Origin: an uncultured bacterium
Lineage (GTDB): Bacteria; Pseudomonadota; Alphaproteobacteria; SP197
NCBI GenBank assembly: GCA_938014945.1
Contig: CALLQH010000032.1
Span: 1-20,716 of the forward strand
Reading direction: 5' to 3'
Length of the DNA: 20,716 bases
This document shows positions 1 to 7,151 of the stretch, in pieces. Below the pieces are notes generated by a model. It made no database searches. It was given only the letters and a program-made list of their open reading frames with translations, and was not told the origin of the DNA. The translations under genes and the position numbers were made by a program. How positions within the stretch are numbered: the first letter of the stretch is position 1; every line of letters starts with the position of its first letter.

Positions 1-483
1 GTCGCCCACACCCGGCCCATGGCCGAGGCGCGGGCGCGCGAGCATCTGCTGCATCAGGGGTTCGAGGCCTGGCTGCCGGAGTACCGCAAGCAACGCCGCC
101 ATGCCCGGCGCACGGATCACGTCCTGCGCCCGCTGTTTCCCCGTTATCTCTTCGTGCACCTCGATCTCGATGCCGAACGCTGGCGCAGCGTGCTCGGCAC
201 CGCGGGCGTGCAGCACCTGGTCGGCGGCGATCCGCCCACACCGCTCGACGATGCGGTGATCGAACACCTCAAGGCCCGCGTCGACGAGGAAGGGCTGGTG
301 CCGGTCTCCCCGGCGCTGTCGCTGAAAAGCGGCGATACGGTGCGCATCGCCGAGGGGCCGCTCGCCGATCTGGAGGGCATCTTCCTCGATATCGACGACA
401 AGGACCGGGTCGCCATCCTGCTTTCGCTGATGGGCCGCACCCTGCGCGTCCAGGTCGCGGCCGGGGATGTCGAGAAGGCGTGA
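1..483 (+). CDS. NusG/RfaH-type transcription antitermination paralogue, 5'-truncated by window
   Basis: The reading frame is open to the first base of the window. The residues before the first ATG (position 19) read VAHTRP, which matches the conserved beta-strand start of NusG N-terminal (NGN) domains (usually W-Y-x-x-x-T). The true start therefore lies upstream and the ATG at 19 is internal. About 160 residues are visible: an NGN domain over roughly the first 95, including LFPRYLFVHL at about 45-54, then a KOW domain from about 108 with GDTVRIAEGPLADLEG. NusG-family proteins bind RNA polymerase and suppress pausing or termination. Specialised paralogues (RfaH, UpxY, LoaP) do this for long polysaccharide operons. 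The short length, the less conserved KOW and the glycan context favour a specialised paralogue over housekeeping NusG (inference). The next gene follows on the same strand. Confidence 0.88.
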   Translation, partial: VAHTRPMAEARAREHLLHQGFEAWLPEYRKQRRHARRTDHVLRPLFPRYLFVHLDLDAERWRSVLGTAGVQHLVGGDPPTPLDDAVIEHLKARVDEEGLVPVSPALSLKSGDTVRIAEGPLADLEGIFLDIDDKDRVAILLSLMGRTLRVQVAAGDVEKA

Positions 484-495
484 AGCCCTGCAGGC

Positions 496-524
496 TTGAC
501 ACCCGTGTTCGAAACATGAACAAC
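496..524 (+). promoter_or_regulatory. Candidate sigma-70-type promoter ahead of the winged-helix gene
   Basis: TTGACA at 496-501 is preceded by C, giving CTTGACA, the favoured alphaproteobacterial -35 form. A 17-nt spacer leads to a poor -10 (AACAAC, 519-524; three of six consensus bases). Transcription from here would begin near 531 and would leave only the GTG at 573 as a start. The -10 match is weak, so this is tentative. Confidence 0.3.
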
Positions 525-535
525 GGAGACACGGG
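502..535. promoter_or_regulatory. Inverted repeat overlapping the candidate promoter (possible operator)
   Basis: CCCGTGT (502-508) is repeated in perfect inverted form as ACACGGG (529-535), 20 nt apart. The arms bracket the candidate -10 region. A second, smaller inverted repeat, TGTTC (506-510) and GAACA (518-522), sits inside it. This arrangement would suit an autoregulatory operator for the adjacent winged-helix protein, or an RNA hairpin after the antiterminator gene. Which of these applies cannot be decided from sequence. Confidence 0.35.
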
Positions 536-572
536 CAGCGCGGTGCCGCCCGGTGGAGAAGGTGTTGCGGCC

Positions 573-1202
573 GTGACGACCCGGCGCGAAGCCACCGAAG
601 ATCAGGCCATCCGGCAGATCCTCGACAGGATCGAGGCGAACGAGGAGGTCAGCCAGCGCGACCTGGCCGACGAACTCGGCGTCGCCCTGGGCATGGTCAA
701 CGCCTACATCAAGCGCTGCGTGCGCACCGGCCTCATCAAGATCCACCAGATGCCGCCGCGCCGTTACAAGTACTACCTCACGCCCCAGGGCTTCGCCGAA
801 AAGAGCCGGCTGACGGCGCAGTACCTGCGCGACAGCTTCGGCGCCCTGCGCCGCGGCCTTTCCAGTTTCGAGCGGCTCTACGGCGATCTCGCCGAACAGG
901 GTGTGGCGCGCATCATCCTGGTCGGCGACGACGAGATGCTGGAGGTCGGCATCCTCGCTTCGCTCTCGACCGGCATCACCGTGGTCGGGGTCTGGAACCC
1001 GCTTGCCGAAAGCCACGAGGTGCGCGGGGTCGCTGCGGTCGATCCGGCAAGCCCGCCGCAAGCCGACCGCTGGGTGCTGGCGGTGCTCAAGGACGGCCAG
1101 AAGGCCTTCGAACGCCTCTCCGAGGTGGTGCCGCCCGAGCGCATCGCCATGCCCGATGTGCTGCGCCTGGTGCTGCTGCGCGGCCCCAAGGAAAAACGCT
1201 AG
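573..1202 (+). CDS. Winged-helix transcriptional regulator with C-terminal Rossmann-like domain
   Basis: This is probably a DNA-binding regulator of the locus. With the GTG start at 573 it has 209 residues. Residues about 10-73 form a winged helix-turn-helix: helices in SQRDLADELGVALGMVNAYI, then a basic wing (MPPRRYKYYLTPQG). A helical linker follows, then an alternating alpha/beta segment (VARIILVGDDEMLEVGIL, then ITVVGVWNP) that looks like a small nucleotide- or ligand-binding fold. I chose 573 because GGAGAAGG (555-562) lies about 10 nt upstream. In-frame alternatives are GTG 480, overlapping the previous stop, and ATG 516, which has no visible Shine-Dalgarno. The gene directly follows the NusG paralogue, so both may form a regulatory pair. 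No ligand can be named from sequence alone. Confidence 0.8.
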   Translation: MTTRREATEDQAIRQILDRIEANEEVSQRDLADELGVALGMVNAYIKRCVRTGLIKIHQMPPRRYKYYLTPQGFAEKSRLTAQYLRDSFGALRRGLSSFERLYGDLAEQGVARIILVGDDEMLEVGILASLSTGITVVGVWNPLAESHEVRGVAAVDPASPPQADRWVLAVLKDGQKAFERLSEVVPPERIAMPDVLRLVLLRGPKEKR

Positions 1203-1307
1203 GGCGCATCGCCCCGGGCGAAAAGCTGGACAAGCGTCAAATCGCCCTCGCGCAAGGCCAGGCGCAGGTCTAGCATTCCCCCAGGACCGCTCTTGGGGGG
1301 CCTCGCC
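1203..1307. other. Intergenic region between regulator and first dioxygenase
   Basis: This 105-nt gap holds a short stem-loop, GGGCG-CAT-CGCCC (1202-1214), just after the regulator stop but without a following T-run. It also holds the 1278-1299 hairpin described separately. I found no convincing -35/-10 pair, so the dioxygenases may be read through from upstream. Confidence 0.5.
1278..1299 (+). promoter_or_regulatory. Hairpin that could occlude the ribosome-binding site of the first dioxygenase gene
   Basis: CCCCCA (1278-1283) pairs perfectly with TGGGGG (1294-1299), with a possible additional G-U pair inside the loop. The right arm is the G-run (1295-1300) that serves as the Shine-Dalgarno sequence, 7 nt upstream of the ATG at 1308. 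Folding of the mRNA would therefore hide the ribosome-binding site. The structure is simple and G-rich, so chance is possible in this base composition. Confidence 0.4.
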
Positions 1308-2222
1308 ATGGCAGGCTATGTCTCGACCTTCACCTACCAGTCCGCGATATGCCATCCGCCGCAGTTCGCGCCGCGGCCCTACCGGCATTTCGCGGTCACG
1401 CCGATCACCGGAGCCATGGGTGCGGATGTCGAGGGCATCGACCTTGCCACGGCTTCCGACGACGCGATTGCCGAACTGGAGCAGGCGCTCACCGATCACC
1501 TCGCGCTGATGATCCGCGGCCAGTCGCTGGAACCGGCCCAGCAGATCGCCTTCGCCAACCGTCTGGGCAAGCCCTTTCCCTGGCCCTTCGCCAAACAGAT
1601 GGAGGGCTACCCCGAGATCACCGAACTGATCCAGGAGCCCGGCGACAAGTATGCCTTCGGCGGCACCTGGCATTCGGACTCCTGCAACTTCGAGAAGCCG
1701 CCCAAGTACACCATGCTCTATTGCGTGGAATGCCCGCCGGTGGGCGGCGACACGGGCTTCTCCAACCAGTACCTCGCCTGGGAAAGCCTCGAACCGGCGC
1801 TCAGGGCCGAGCTTGAGAACGTACGCACCGTGGCCTCGGCCGAACTGGGCTACGGCACGGGATCGCAGGAGGCCGAGGTGCTGGCCAACGCCACGACCAG
1901 GGTCACCTGGGACCCGGCGCTGAACCACGAGAACGTCCACCCCCTGGCGCGCACCCATCCGGTGACGGGCAGGAAGGCGCTCTACACCTGCGACAGCTTC
2001 ACCGCGCGTTTCGAAGGCAAGACCCAGGAGGAAAGCCTGCCGCTGCTTAGAAAGCTGTGGGCCCATGCGATCACGCCGGAGTTCACCTGCCGCCTGCGCT
2101 GGCAGCCCGGTTCGCTGGCGATCTGGGACAACCGCTGCTGCATGCACTATGCCCACAGCGACTATGCCGGCCACCGCCGCCACATGCGCCGCATCGTGGT
2201 GGAGGGCGAGCGGCCCTACTGA
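1308..2222 (+). CDS. TauD/TfdA-family Fe(II)/2-oxoglutarate dioxygenase (copy 1)
   Basis: Predicted cytosolic non-haem iron oxygenase that couples oxidative decarboxylation of 2-oxoglutarate to hydroxylation of an unknown substrate. With ATG 1308 it has 304 residues; TTG 1293 is a possible earlier start but overlaps the G-rich ribosome-binding site. The 2-His-1-carboxylate triad is complete: H122 and D124 in GGTWHSDS, and H280 in WDNRCCMH. The arginines that bind 2-oxoglutarate in TauD fall at R291 and R295, with TauD-like spacing of 11 and 15 residues from the distal His. Other family marks are GGDTGFSNQYLAW and RTHPVTGRKALY. TauD itself uses taurine, but sequence does not fix the substrate here. 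The stop overlaps the start of copy 2 by one base (TGATG), so the two are probably translated together. The Cys-Cys next to the distal His is unusual. Confidence 0.92.
   Translation: MAGYVSTFTYQSAICHPPQFAPRPYRHFAVTPITGAMGADVEGIDLATASDDAIAELEQALTDHLALMIRGQSLEPAQQIAFANRLGKPFPWPFAKQMEGYPEITELIQEPGDKYAFGGTWHSDSCNFEKPPKYTMLYCVECPPVGGDTGFSNQYLAWESLEPALRAELENVRTVASAELGYGTGSQEAEVLANATTRVTWDPALNHENVHPLARTHPVTGRKALYTCDSFTARFEGKTQEESLPLLRKLWAHAITPEFTCRLRWQPGSLAIWDNRCCMHYAHSDYAGHRRHMRRIVVEGERPY
1947..1981 (+). repeat. 35-nt direct repeat shared by the two dioxygenase genes (unit 1)
   Basis: These bases are identical to 2885-2919. They encode the conserved ARTHPVTGRKAL segment of the TauD fold. A second shared stretch of 20 nt encodes the WDNRCC region near 2125 and 3060. 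Identity at synonymous positions indicates a fairly recent common origin or conversion. Confidence 0.85.
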
Positions 2223-3160
2223 TGGCCCGCCGCGCGCTTCCGGTGCTGGCCCATCCGGCGGCCTACGACATGCAGCGGGCCCTGCTGCATCCGCCCCAGC
2301 TTGCCCCGCGCGCCTACCGCTCCTGCCGCGTCGCGCCGTTGTCGGGCGCGCTCGGCGCGGAGGTGACCGGCATCGACCTTGCCGCGCCCGACGATACGGC
2401 CATGGCGGAGCTGGCCGATGCGCTGGCCGATCATCTGGTGCTGGTCTTTCCCGATCAGGCGCTGGAGCCTGCCCGGCAGATCGCCTTCGCGCGCCGCCTC
2501 GGCCCCGTGAACCCCTGGCCCTATGCGCGCCCCATGGCGGGTTTCCCCGAACTCACCGAGCTGGTCAGCGGGCCGGCCGACATCCACAACTTCGGCGGCG
2601 GCTGGCATACCGACTCCAGCACCTTCCCGCGCCCGCCCGCCTATACCGTGCTGCAATGCATCGAGGGTCCGCCCGCCGGCGGCGACACCAGCTACGCCAA
2701 CCAGTACCTCGCCTGGGACACGCTGCCGGAGGAGGTGCGAACGGGGCTCGACGGCCTGCGCCTGATCCACGCCACCTCCAAGGGTTTCGGCGACCATTCC
2801 CGCAGCACCGGCTCGGGCGATGTCACCACCACGCCCGTCGTCGTGCCCGCCGAGCACGAGGGGCTCGAAAGCAGCCATCCCGTCGCGCGCACCCATCCGG
2901 TGACGGGCAGGAAGGCGCTGTATGTGAATGCCGGCTTCGCCGCCCGTTTCGACGGCTGGAGCGCCGCCGAAAGCCAGTCGCTGCTCGATGCCCTGGCGGC
3001 CCACGGCGGCATCCCGGAATTCACCTGCCGCGTGCGCTGGCGCCCCGGCACGGTGGTCGTCTGGGACAACCGCTGCTGCCTGCACTACGCCCACAACGAC
3101 TACGCCGGCCAGCGCCGCGTCATGCGCCGCGCCGTGGTGGAGGGCGAGACGCCCGTGTGA
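2222..3160 (+). CDS. TauD/TfdA-family Fe(II)/2-oxoglutarate dioxygenase (copy 2)
   Basis: Paralogue of the preceding gene, 312 residues, starting at the ATG in the TGATG junction. The metal triad is H129, D131 (GGGWHTDS) and H288 (WDNRCCLH). R299 and R303 align with the TauD 2-oxoglutarate-binding arginines. All shared family blocks are kept (GGDTSYANQYLAW, RTHPVTGRKALY), so both copies look catalytically competent. The mid-region (about residues 185-220) diverges from copy 1, which points to different substrates or positions rather than a redundant copy. Two nucleotide stretches are identical between the copies, one of 35 nt, suggesting duplication in situ or gene conversion. The frame is open upstream to 2057 inside copy 1, but that extension is an overlap artefact. 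A convergent minus-strand gene follows after 95 nt. Confidence 0.92.
   Translation: MARRALPVLAHPAAYDMQRALLHPPQLAPRAYRSCRVAPLSGALGAEVTGIDLAAPDDTAMAELADALADHLVLVFPDQALEPARQIAFARRLGPVNPWPYARPMAGFPELTELVSGPADIHNFGGGWHTDSSTFPRPPAYTVLQCIEGPPAGGDTSYANQYLAWDTLPEEVRTGLDGLRLIHATSKGFGDHSRSTGSGDVTTTPVVVPAEHEGLESSHPVARTHPVTGRKALYVNAGFAARFDGWSAAESQSLLDALAAHGGIPEFTCRVRWRPGTVVVWDNRCCLHYAHNDYAGQRRVMRRAVVEGETPV
2885..2919 (+). repeat. 35-nt direct repeat shared by the two dioxygenase genes (unit 2)
   Basis: Second unit of the repeat at 1947-1981, in the same reading frame of the paralogous gene, 938 nt downstream. It is part of a gene duplication and not a mobile-element repeat. Confidence 0.85.
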
Positions 3161-3225
3161 GTGCGCAATGAAGCAAGCGACACGGCGCTCGCGCAGCCTG
3201 CGCCACGTGCTCTTCCTGCCCTGAC

Positions 3226-3245
3226 CCCTCCCGCTAGCGGAAGGG
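3226..3245. terminator. Stem-loop between convergent genes (weak bidirectional terminator candidate)
   Basis: CCCT-C-CCG pairs with CGG-A-AGGG around the palindrome CCGCTAGCGG (3231-3240), with one C/A mismatch. It lies in the 95-nt gap between the dioxygenase stop (3160) and the convergent glycosyltransferase stop (3256), where a shared terminator is expected. No clear T-run follows on either side; the plus side has only TTGTGTT at 3251-3257. Intrinsic termination is therefore uncertain. Confidence 0.4.
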
Positions 3246-3255
3246 CAACGTTGTG

Positions 3256-4365
3256 TTACGCCCCCAGCAGGTCGAGCTGGCGGGTGATGACCTTGTTTTC
3301 GTCGTAGAGGTCGAGGGCGCGCACGCGGCCCGCCGCACCCATGGCGGACCGGGCGGCGGGATCGCCGATCAGGCGGTTGAGCGCCCCGGCCAGTGCCTCT
3401 GCGTCGGCGACCGGGACCAGCAGGCCGGTCTCGCCGTCCACCACTTCCTCGCGGCTGCCGCGGATGTCGGTGGCGACGACGGGCAGGCCCGTCATCATGG
3501 CCTCAATGATGGAACGCGGCATGCCTTCGCGGTGCGACGGCAGGGTGAAGAGGTCGGCCGCGGCCATCAGCTCGGGCACGTCGTCGCGTTCGCCCAGCAG
3601 GTGCACGCGATGGGCCAGTTCGGGATCGCCGGAGAGCGCGGCATCGACCGGGCGGGCGTGATCGCTCTGCAGACGTGCGCCCGCGACCCAGAGATGGGCG
3701 TCGACCTGCTTCATGGCGGCGAACAGCTCGGGATAACCCTTCTCGGCAACCAAACGCCCCACCATCAGGATCACCGGCGCATCCTCCGGCGTGGCGAGCG
3801 CGGCGCGCTTTGCGCGGCGTTCGGTTTCGCCGCGGGGATGGAACAGCGCGGGATCGACGCCGTTGCCGATGGCCGCGATGGTGCCGGCCACCAGGCCGGT
3901 GCGGCGGGCGAACTCGGCATCCTCCTGCGACTGGGTCATCAGCAGGTCGGTGGCGCGCCCGGCCAGCCATTCCAGCGCGACGAAGGCCGTTCGTTTCCAC
4001 CAGGCCATGTGTTCGTGGAAGTAGAAGCCGTGGGCGGTGTAGGCGATCAGCGGCACATGGCTGCGCCATGCCGCCAGCCGTCCCACCAGGCTCGCGACCG
4101 GCGTGTGGACGTGGACGATGTCGAAGCGTTCCTCGCGCATCACGCGGGCCAGGGCGCGCGAGGAGCGCCATGCCGCCAGCGGGTTCATGCTGCGCTCGAT
4201 ATTGACCGTCCGGCAGCGGATGCCCGCGGCCTCGACCCGCTCCAGCAACGGCCCGGGCGAACACACCGCCACCACCTCGTGGCCGCGTTCCTGCAGCGCC
4301 ACCAGCAGGGGCAGCAACAGCCGCGCCATCGTGAAGTCGACGGCGCAGAGCTGGCAGATCTTCAT
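3256..4365 (-). CDS. GT4-family glycosyltransferase
   Basis: A GT-B-fold, retaining glycosyltransferase that would add a sugar from a nucleotide donor to a lipid-linked glycan on the cytoplasmic side of the membrane. It has 369 residues, the usual length. The N-terminal domain has FDIVHVHTPVASLVGRLAAW and IAYTAHGFYFHEH, typical of capsule glycosyltransferases of the EpsD/CapM kind. The C-terminal GT4 (Glycos_transf_1) domain begins near 195 (VILMVGRLVAEKG). The E-x7-E donor-site motif is intact: E280 and E288 in EGMPRSIIE, followed by GLPVVATDIRGSREEV. It is the last gene of the minus-strand unit and starts 7 nt after the stop of the AsnB-family gene. Donor and acceptor sugars cannot be read from sequence. 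Confidence 0.92.
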   Translation of the reverse strand: MKICQLCAVDFTMARLLLPLLVALQERGHEVVAVCSPGPLLERVEAAGIRCRTVNIERSMNPLAAWRSSRALARVMREERFDIVHVHTPVASLVGRLAAWRSHVPLIAYTAHGFYFHEHMAWWKRTAFVALEWLAGRATDLLMTQSQEDAEFARRTGLVAGTIAAIGNGVDPALFHPRGETERRAKRAALATPEDAPVILMVGRLVAEKGYPELFAAMKQVDAHLWVAGARLQSDHARPVDAALSGDPELAHRVHLLGERDDVPELMAAADLFTLPSHREGMPRSIIEAMMTGLPVVATDIRGSREEVVDGETGLLVPVADAEALAGALNRLIGDPAARSAMGAAGRVRALDLYDENKVITRQLDLLGA

Positions 4366-4372
4366 CGGCGGC

Positions 4373-6265
4373 TCACGTTGCCGGCCAGCCCATGTCGCGG
4401 CGTTCGGACCAGGCCTGGAAGGCGACCAGGCTCCAGAGCTGCCAGGAGGTGTCGCGGCGGCCGTTCTTCAGGTCGTCGTACCAGCGCTGGGGCAGTTCCG
4501 GGCGGATCAGGCCGCGGTCGCGCAGGCGGCCGGCGTCGATGGCGCGCCGGGTCATGTCGTCGAGCGGGCCGGTCAGCCAGCGGTCGATGGGCAGTTCGAA
4601 GCCCTTCTTGGGGCGATGGAAGACCTCCTCGGGCAGGCGCCCGGCGAAGGCCTCGGCCAGGATCGCCTTGCCCTGGCCGCGCTTCAGCTTGAAGGCGCCG
4701 GGCATGGCGTTGGCGCAGTCGACCACGGCGGGGTCGAGGAAGGGCGAGCGGACCTCCAGGCTGTTGGCCATGGAGGTGCGGTCGACCTTGGCCAGCATGT
4801 CGGCGGGCAGGATGGTCTTCTGGTCGCCGATCAGCATGGCCGTCACGGGATCGGGGCCGGACGGACGCGCCGAGGCGAAGACCTGCTCCACGGTCGGTGC
4901 GCTGTCGGCGGGATCGACGAGCAGGGCGTCGAGTTCCTTTTCCGAAAGCAGGCGGGCAAGGCCCGCGCGGCGTTCGTTGCCGGGCTTGCCGGCATGGTCG
5001 ACGAAGCGGCGCACGCGGCGCGCCTTCTCGGTCCAGCCGCGCCCCTTGTCGTCGGGCAGCAGGCGCGCTGCCGGTTCGATGAGCGCCCGGCGCAGCAGGC
5101 CGGGCACCTTGCGATAGCTGTCGGCATAGAACTCGCCCTGGTAGAGGCGGTAGCCGCCGAACACCTCGTCGCCGCCGTCGCCCGATAGCGCCACGGTGAC
5201 ATGACGCCGCGTCTCGCGCGCCAGCAGGAAGGAGGGCAGCGCCGAACTGTCGGCGAAGGGTTCGTCGAGGCCGTCGAACAGCGGCTCGATGGCGGCCAGC
5301 GCATCGTCCGACGACACCTCGATCTCGGTGTGGCGCGTGCCCAACCGGTTCGCGATACCGGCCGCGGCCTCGCGTTCGTCGTAGTAGGAGGGCACGTCGG
5401 CAAAGCCGACCGTGAAGGTTCGCACATCGCTGGCGCTGCGCATCATGGATGCAACGACCAGCGCGGAATCGACGCCGCCGGAGAGATAGGCGCCGACCGG
5501 CACGTCGGCGACCAGGCGCAGGGCGACGGCGCGGTCGAAACGCTCGACGAGCGCGCGGCCCGCCTCGGCCTCGCTGGCGTAGATGGGCAGGGCCTCGGGC
5601 TTCGACCAGGAACGCACCGTCATGCCGCCGGCATCGAAGACGGCGATGTGGCCGGGCGCCAGGCGCTCCACCCCCTGGGCGATCGACCAGGGCTCGGGCA
5701 GGAAACGCAGGGAGAAGTAGAGGCGCAGGGCGGCGGGATCGACGGCGTGGTCGGTGCCTTCGAGCTTCTCCATGGCGATGAGGTCGGAGCCGAAGACGAT
5801 GCGGCGGCCCTTCAACGCATAGACCAGGGGTTTCTTGCCGAAGCGGTCGCGCGCCAGAACGAGGCGCTTGTTGGTCCCGTCCCACAGGGCGAAGGCGAAC
5901 ATGCCGTCGATGCGCGACAGCAGGTCCTCGCCCCAGGCGAGCCAGCCCTTCAGCAGCACCTCGGTGTCCGAGCCGCCGGTGAAGCGGTGTCCCGCGGCTT
6001 CCAGTTCGCGGCGCAGTTCGGCGTGGTTGTAGATCTCGCCGTTGTAGATGAGCGTGTGGTCGCCCTGGGTCATGGGCTGGTGGCCCGCGGCGCTCAAGTC
6101 GACGATGGCCAGACGCGTGTGGCCGAGTGCCGCATGGGCGTCGTACCAGGTGCCCTGGTCGTCGGGGCCGCGCGGACGCAGGCGCGCGATCGCGCGTTTC
6201 ATGCGCGAGGCGACGTTGCCGAGATCGATGCGGTCGAGGTCGATGAGGCCGACGATGCCGCACAT
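4373..6265 (-). CDS. asnB: Glutamine-dependent amidotransferase, asparagine synthase family (copy 1)
   Basis: 630 residues, full length for class B asparagine synthetases. The N-terminal Ntn glutaminase domain starts MCGIVG, with Cys2 becoming the nucleophile after Met removal. HTRLAIVDLS, YNGEIYN (74-80) and GGSDTE (about 98-102) form the glutamine pocket. The C-terminal synthetase domain carries the ATP-pyrophosphatase loop SGGVDS (262-267) and LSGDGGDEVFGGY. Family reaction: glutamine, ATP and a carboxylate give the amide, glutamate, AMP and PPi. In polysaccharide loci such proteins are usually thought to amidate sugar carboxylates, for example uronic acids, rather than to make asparagine; that is inference here. 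AAGGAAA lies 9 nt upstream of the start (plus-strand 6275-6281). It is flanked by glycosyltransferases, and a paralogue occurs at 13735-15621. Confidence 0.93.
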   Translation of the reverse strand: MCGIVGLIDLDRIDLGNVASRMKRAIARLRPRGPDDQGTWYDAHAALGHTRLAIVDLSAAGHQPMTQGDHTLIYNGEIYNHAELRRELEAAGHRFTGGSDTEVLLKGWLAWGEDLLSRIDGMFAFALWDGTNKRLVLARDRFGKKPLVYALKGRRIVFGSDLIAMEKLEGTDHAVDPAALRLYFSLRFLPEPWSIAQGVERLAPGHIAVFDAGGMTVRSWSKPEALPIYASEAEAGRALVERFDRAVALRLVADVPVGAYLSGGVDSALVVASMMRSASDVRTFTVGFADVPSYYDEREAAAGIANRLGTRHTEIEVSSDDALAAIEPLFDGLDEPFADSSALPSFLLARETRRHVTVALSGDGGDEVFGGYRLYQGEFYADSYRKVPGLLRRALIEPAARLLPDDKGRGWTEKARRVRRFVDHAGKPGNERRAGLARLLSEKELDALLVDPADSAPTVEQVFASARPSGPDPVTAMLIGDQKTILPADMLAKVDRTSMANSLEVRSPFLDPAVVDCANAMPGAFKLKRGQGKAILAEAFAGRLPEEVFHRPKKGFELPIDRWLTGPLDDMTRRAIDAGRLRDRGLIRPELPQRWYDDLKNGRRDTSWQLWSLVAFQAWSERRDMGWPAT

Positions 6266-6297
6266 GTCAGACGGTTTCCTTCATGGGCGTCATCCTA

Positions 6298-7149
6298 TCA
6301 CCCCGCGGCCGCGGCGCGGCGCAGATGGCTGCCGCGGATGACGCGGCGGAAGAGCGCCGCGAACCAGGCATCGGGCAGCACCCGGTGCGCCGCCCAGAAT
6401 GCGATGCGTTTCCATGCCGGGAAACGGCCGGGCCTGCCCGACCATTCCCGCATGTGGGCGAGGTATCCCGTCAGGCTGTAGTCGTCCGGGTGTTTCTTCT
6501 GGATCGTCCGCCACAACATGCCGTGGCGCTGGTGGGCGACCGACATCAGCATGCCGGTGGCGGCGACCCGGTAATGGAACAGCGGCTCGGGCACGACCAC
6601 GGCCTGCGCGCCGGCGAGACCCAGGCGGATGTTGAAGTCCCAGTCCTCGTAGCCAAGGCGCATGGTCTCGTCATAGCCGCCGATGCGCGCCCACAGGGCC
6701 TTGGGCAGCAGCAGGCAGTAGGGAAGCTGGTTGGCGACGAGCTGGTCGGCGAGGTTCCACTGCTTCTCCAGCACCGCCTCGTATTCGCCGAAGGCCGCGA
6801 TCCAGGCAAACGCGAAGGTGTTTTCGTCGCCCCCGGTGGCGGCCATGGCCTTGGCGATGAAGTCGGGCTCGATCCAGTCGTCGCAGTCGAGCGGCAGCAC
6901 GAAGCTGCCGCGCGCTTCCTTAAAGCCCCGATTGCGCGCACCGGCCAGACCCCGGTTCTCCTGGTGCACGACGCGCACGTCCTCGGGCAGGGCCTTCAGC
7001 GCGGCGAGCGTCTCGGGCGCGGTGGAGCCGTCGTCGATGACGATGACCTCCTTGTCGGGCCAGGTCTGCGCCCGTGCGCTCTCGACCGCCTCGCTCAGGA
7101 AGGCGTGCGCGTTCCAGCAGGGCAGGATGATCGAGACGGTGATCGCCAT
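6298..7149 (-). CDS. GT2-family glycosyltransferase
   Basis: A GT-A-fold, usually inverting, glycosyltransferase of 283 residues. The start is ISIILP-like (MAITVSIILPCWN). VIVIDDGS at 35-42 is the nucleotide-binding motif, LDCDDW (D88, D90) is the metal-binding DxD, and YEDWDF (167-172) carries the likely catalytic base. The C-terminal part (HYRVAATGMLM onward) is variable and acceptor-related. No transmembrane segment is visible, so it is probably a peripheral cytoplasmic enzyme. The frame stays open far upstream on this strand through the methyltransferase gene, but domain homology starts at this ATG, 2 nt after the methyltransferase stop, so translational coupling is likely. A 32-nt gap separates it from the amidotransferase gene downstream. 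Confidence 0.9.
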   Translation of the reverse strand: MAITVSIILPCWNAHAFLSEAVESARAQTWPDKEVIVIDDGSTAPETLAALKALPEDVRVVHQENRGLAGARNRGFKEARGSFVLPLDCDDWIEPDFIAKAMAATGGDENTFAFAWIAAFGEYEAVLEKQWNLADQLVANQLPYCLLLPKALWARIGGYDETMRLGYEDWDFNIRLGLAGAQAVVVPEPLFHYRVAATGMLMSVAHQRHGMLWRTIQKKHPDDYSLTGYLAHMREWSGRPGRFPAWKRIAFWAAHRVLPDAWFAALFRRVIRGSHLRRAAAAG

Positions 7150-7151
7150 GG

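Noticed and set aside
1202..1214. GGGCG-CAT-CGCCC stem-loop as a terminator after the winged-helix gene
   Set aside because: The stem is only five pairs and is followed by AAAAG with no T-run, and it competes with an overlapping CGCCC-GGGCG pairing. It is too weak to call.
144..2183. 679-codon minus-strand open frame across the regulators and first dioxygenase
   Set aside because: No domain is visible, and it is antisense to genes with clear motifs and ribosome-binding sites. It is a GC-bias artefact.
2057..2221. N-terminal extension of the second dioxygenase into the first gene
   Set aside because: The extension is a shifted reading of the copy 1 C-terminus. The TGATG junction gives a natural start, and the resulting length matches the family.
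3253..4692. 479-codon plus-strand open frame
   Set aside because: It lies opposite an intact GT4 gene and the end of the AsnB-family gene, and its composition is typical of an antisense shadow.
5146..5153. GGCGGTAG, resembling the core of the E. coli ops element for RfaH
   Set aside because: It is inside the AsnB-family coding region on the non-transcribed orientation, and similar 8-mers recur by chance here. It is not in a leader region.
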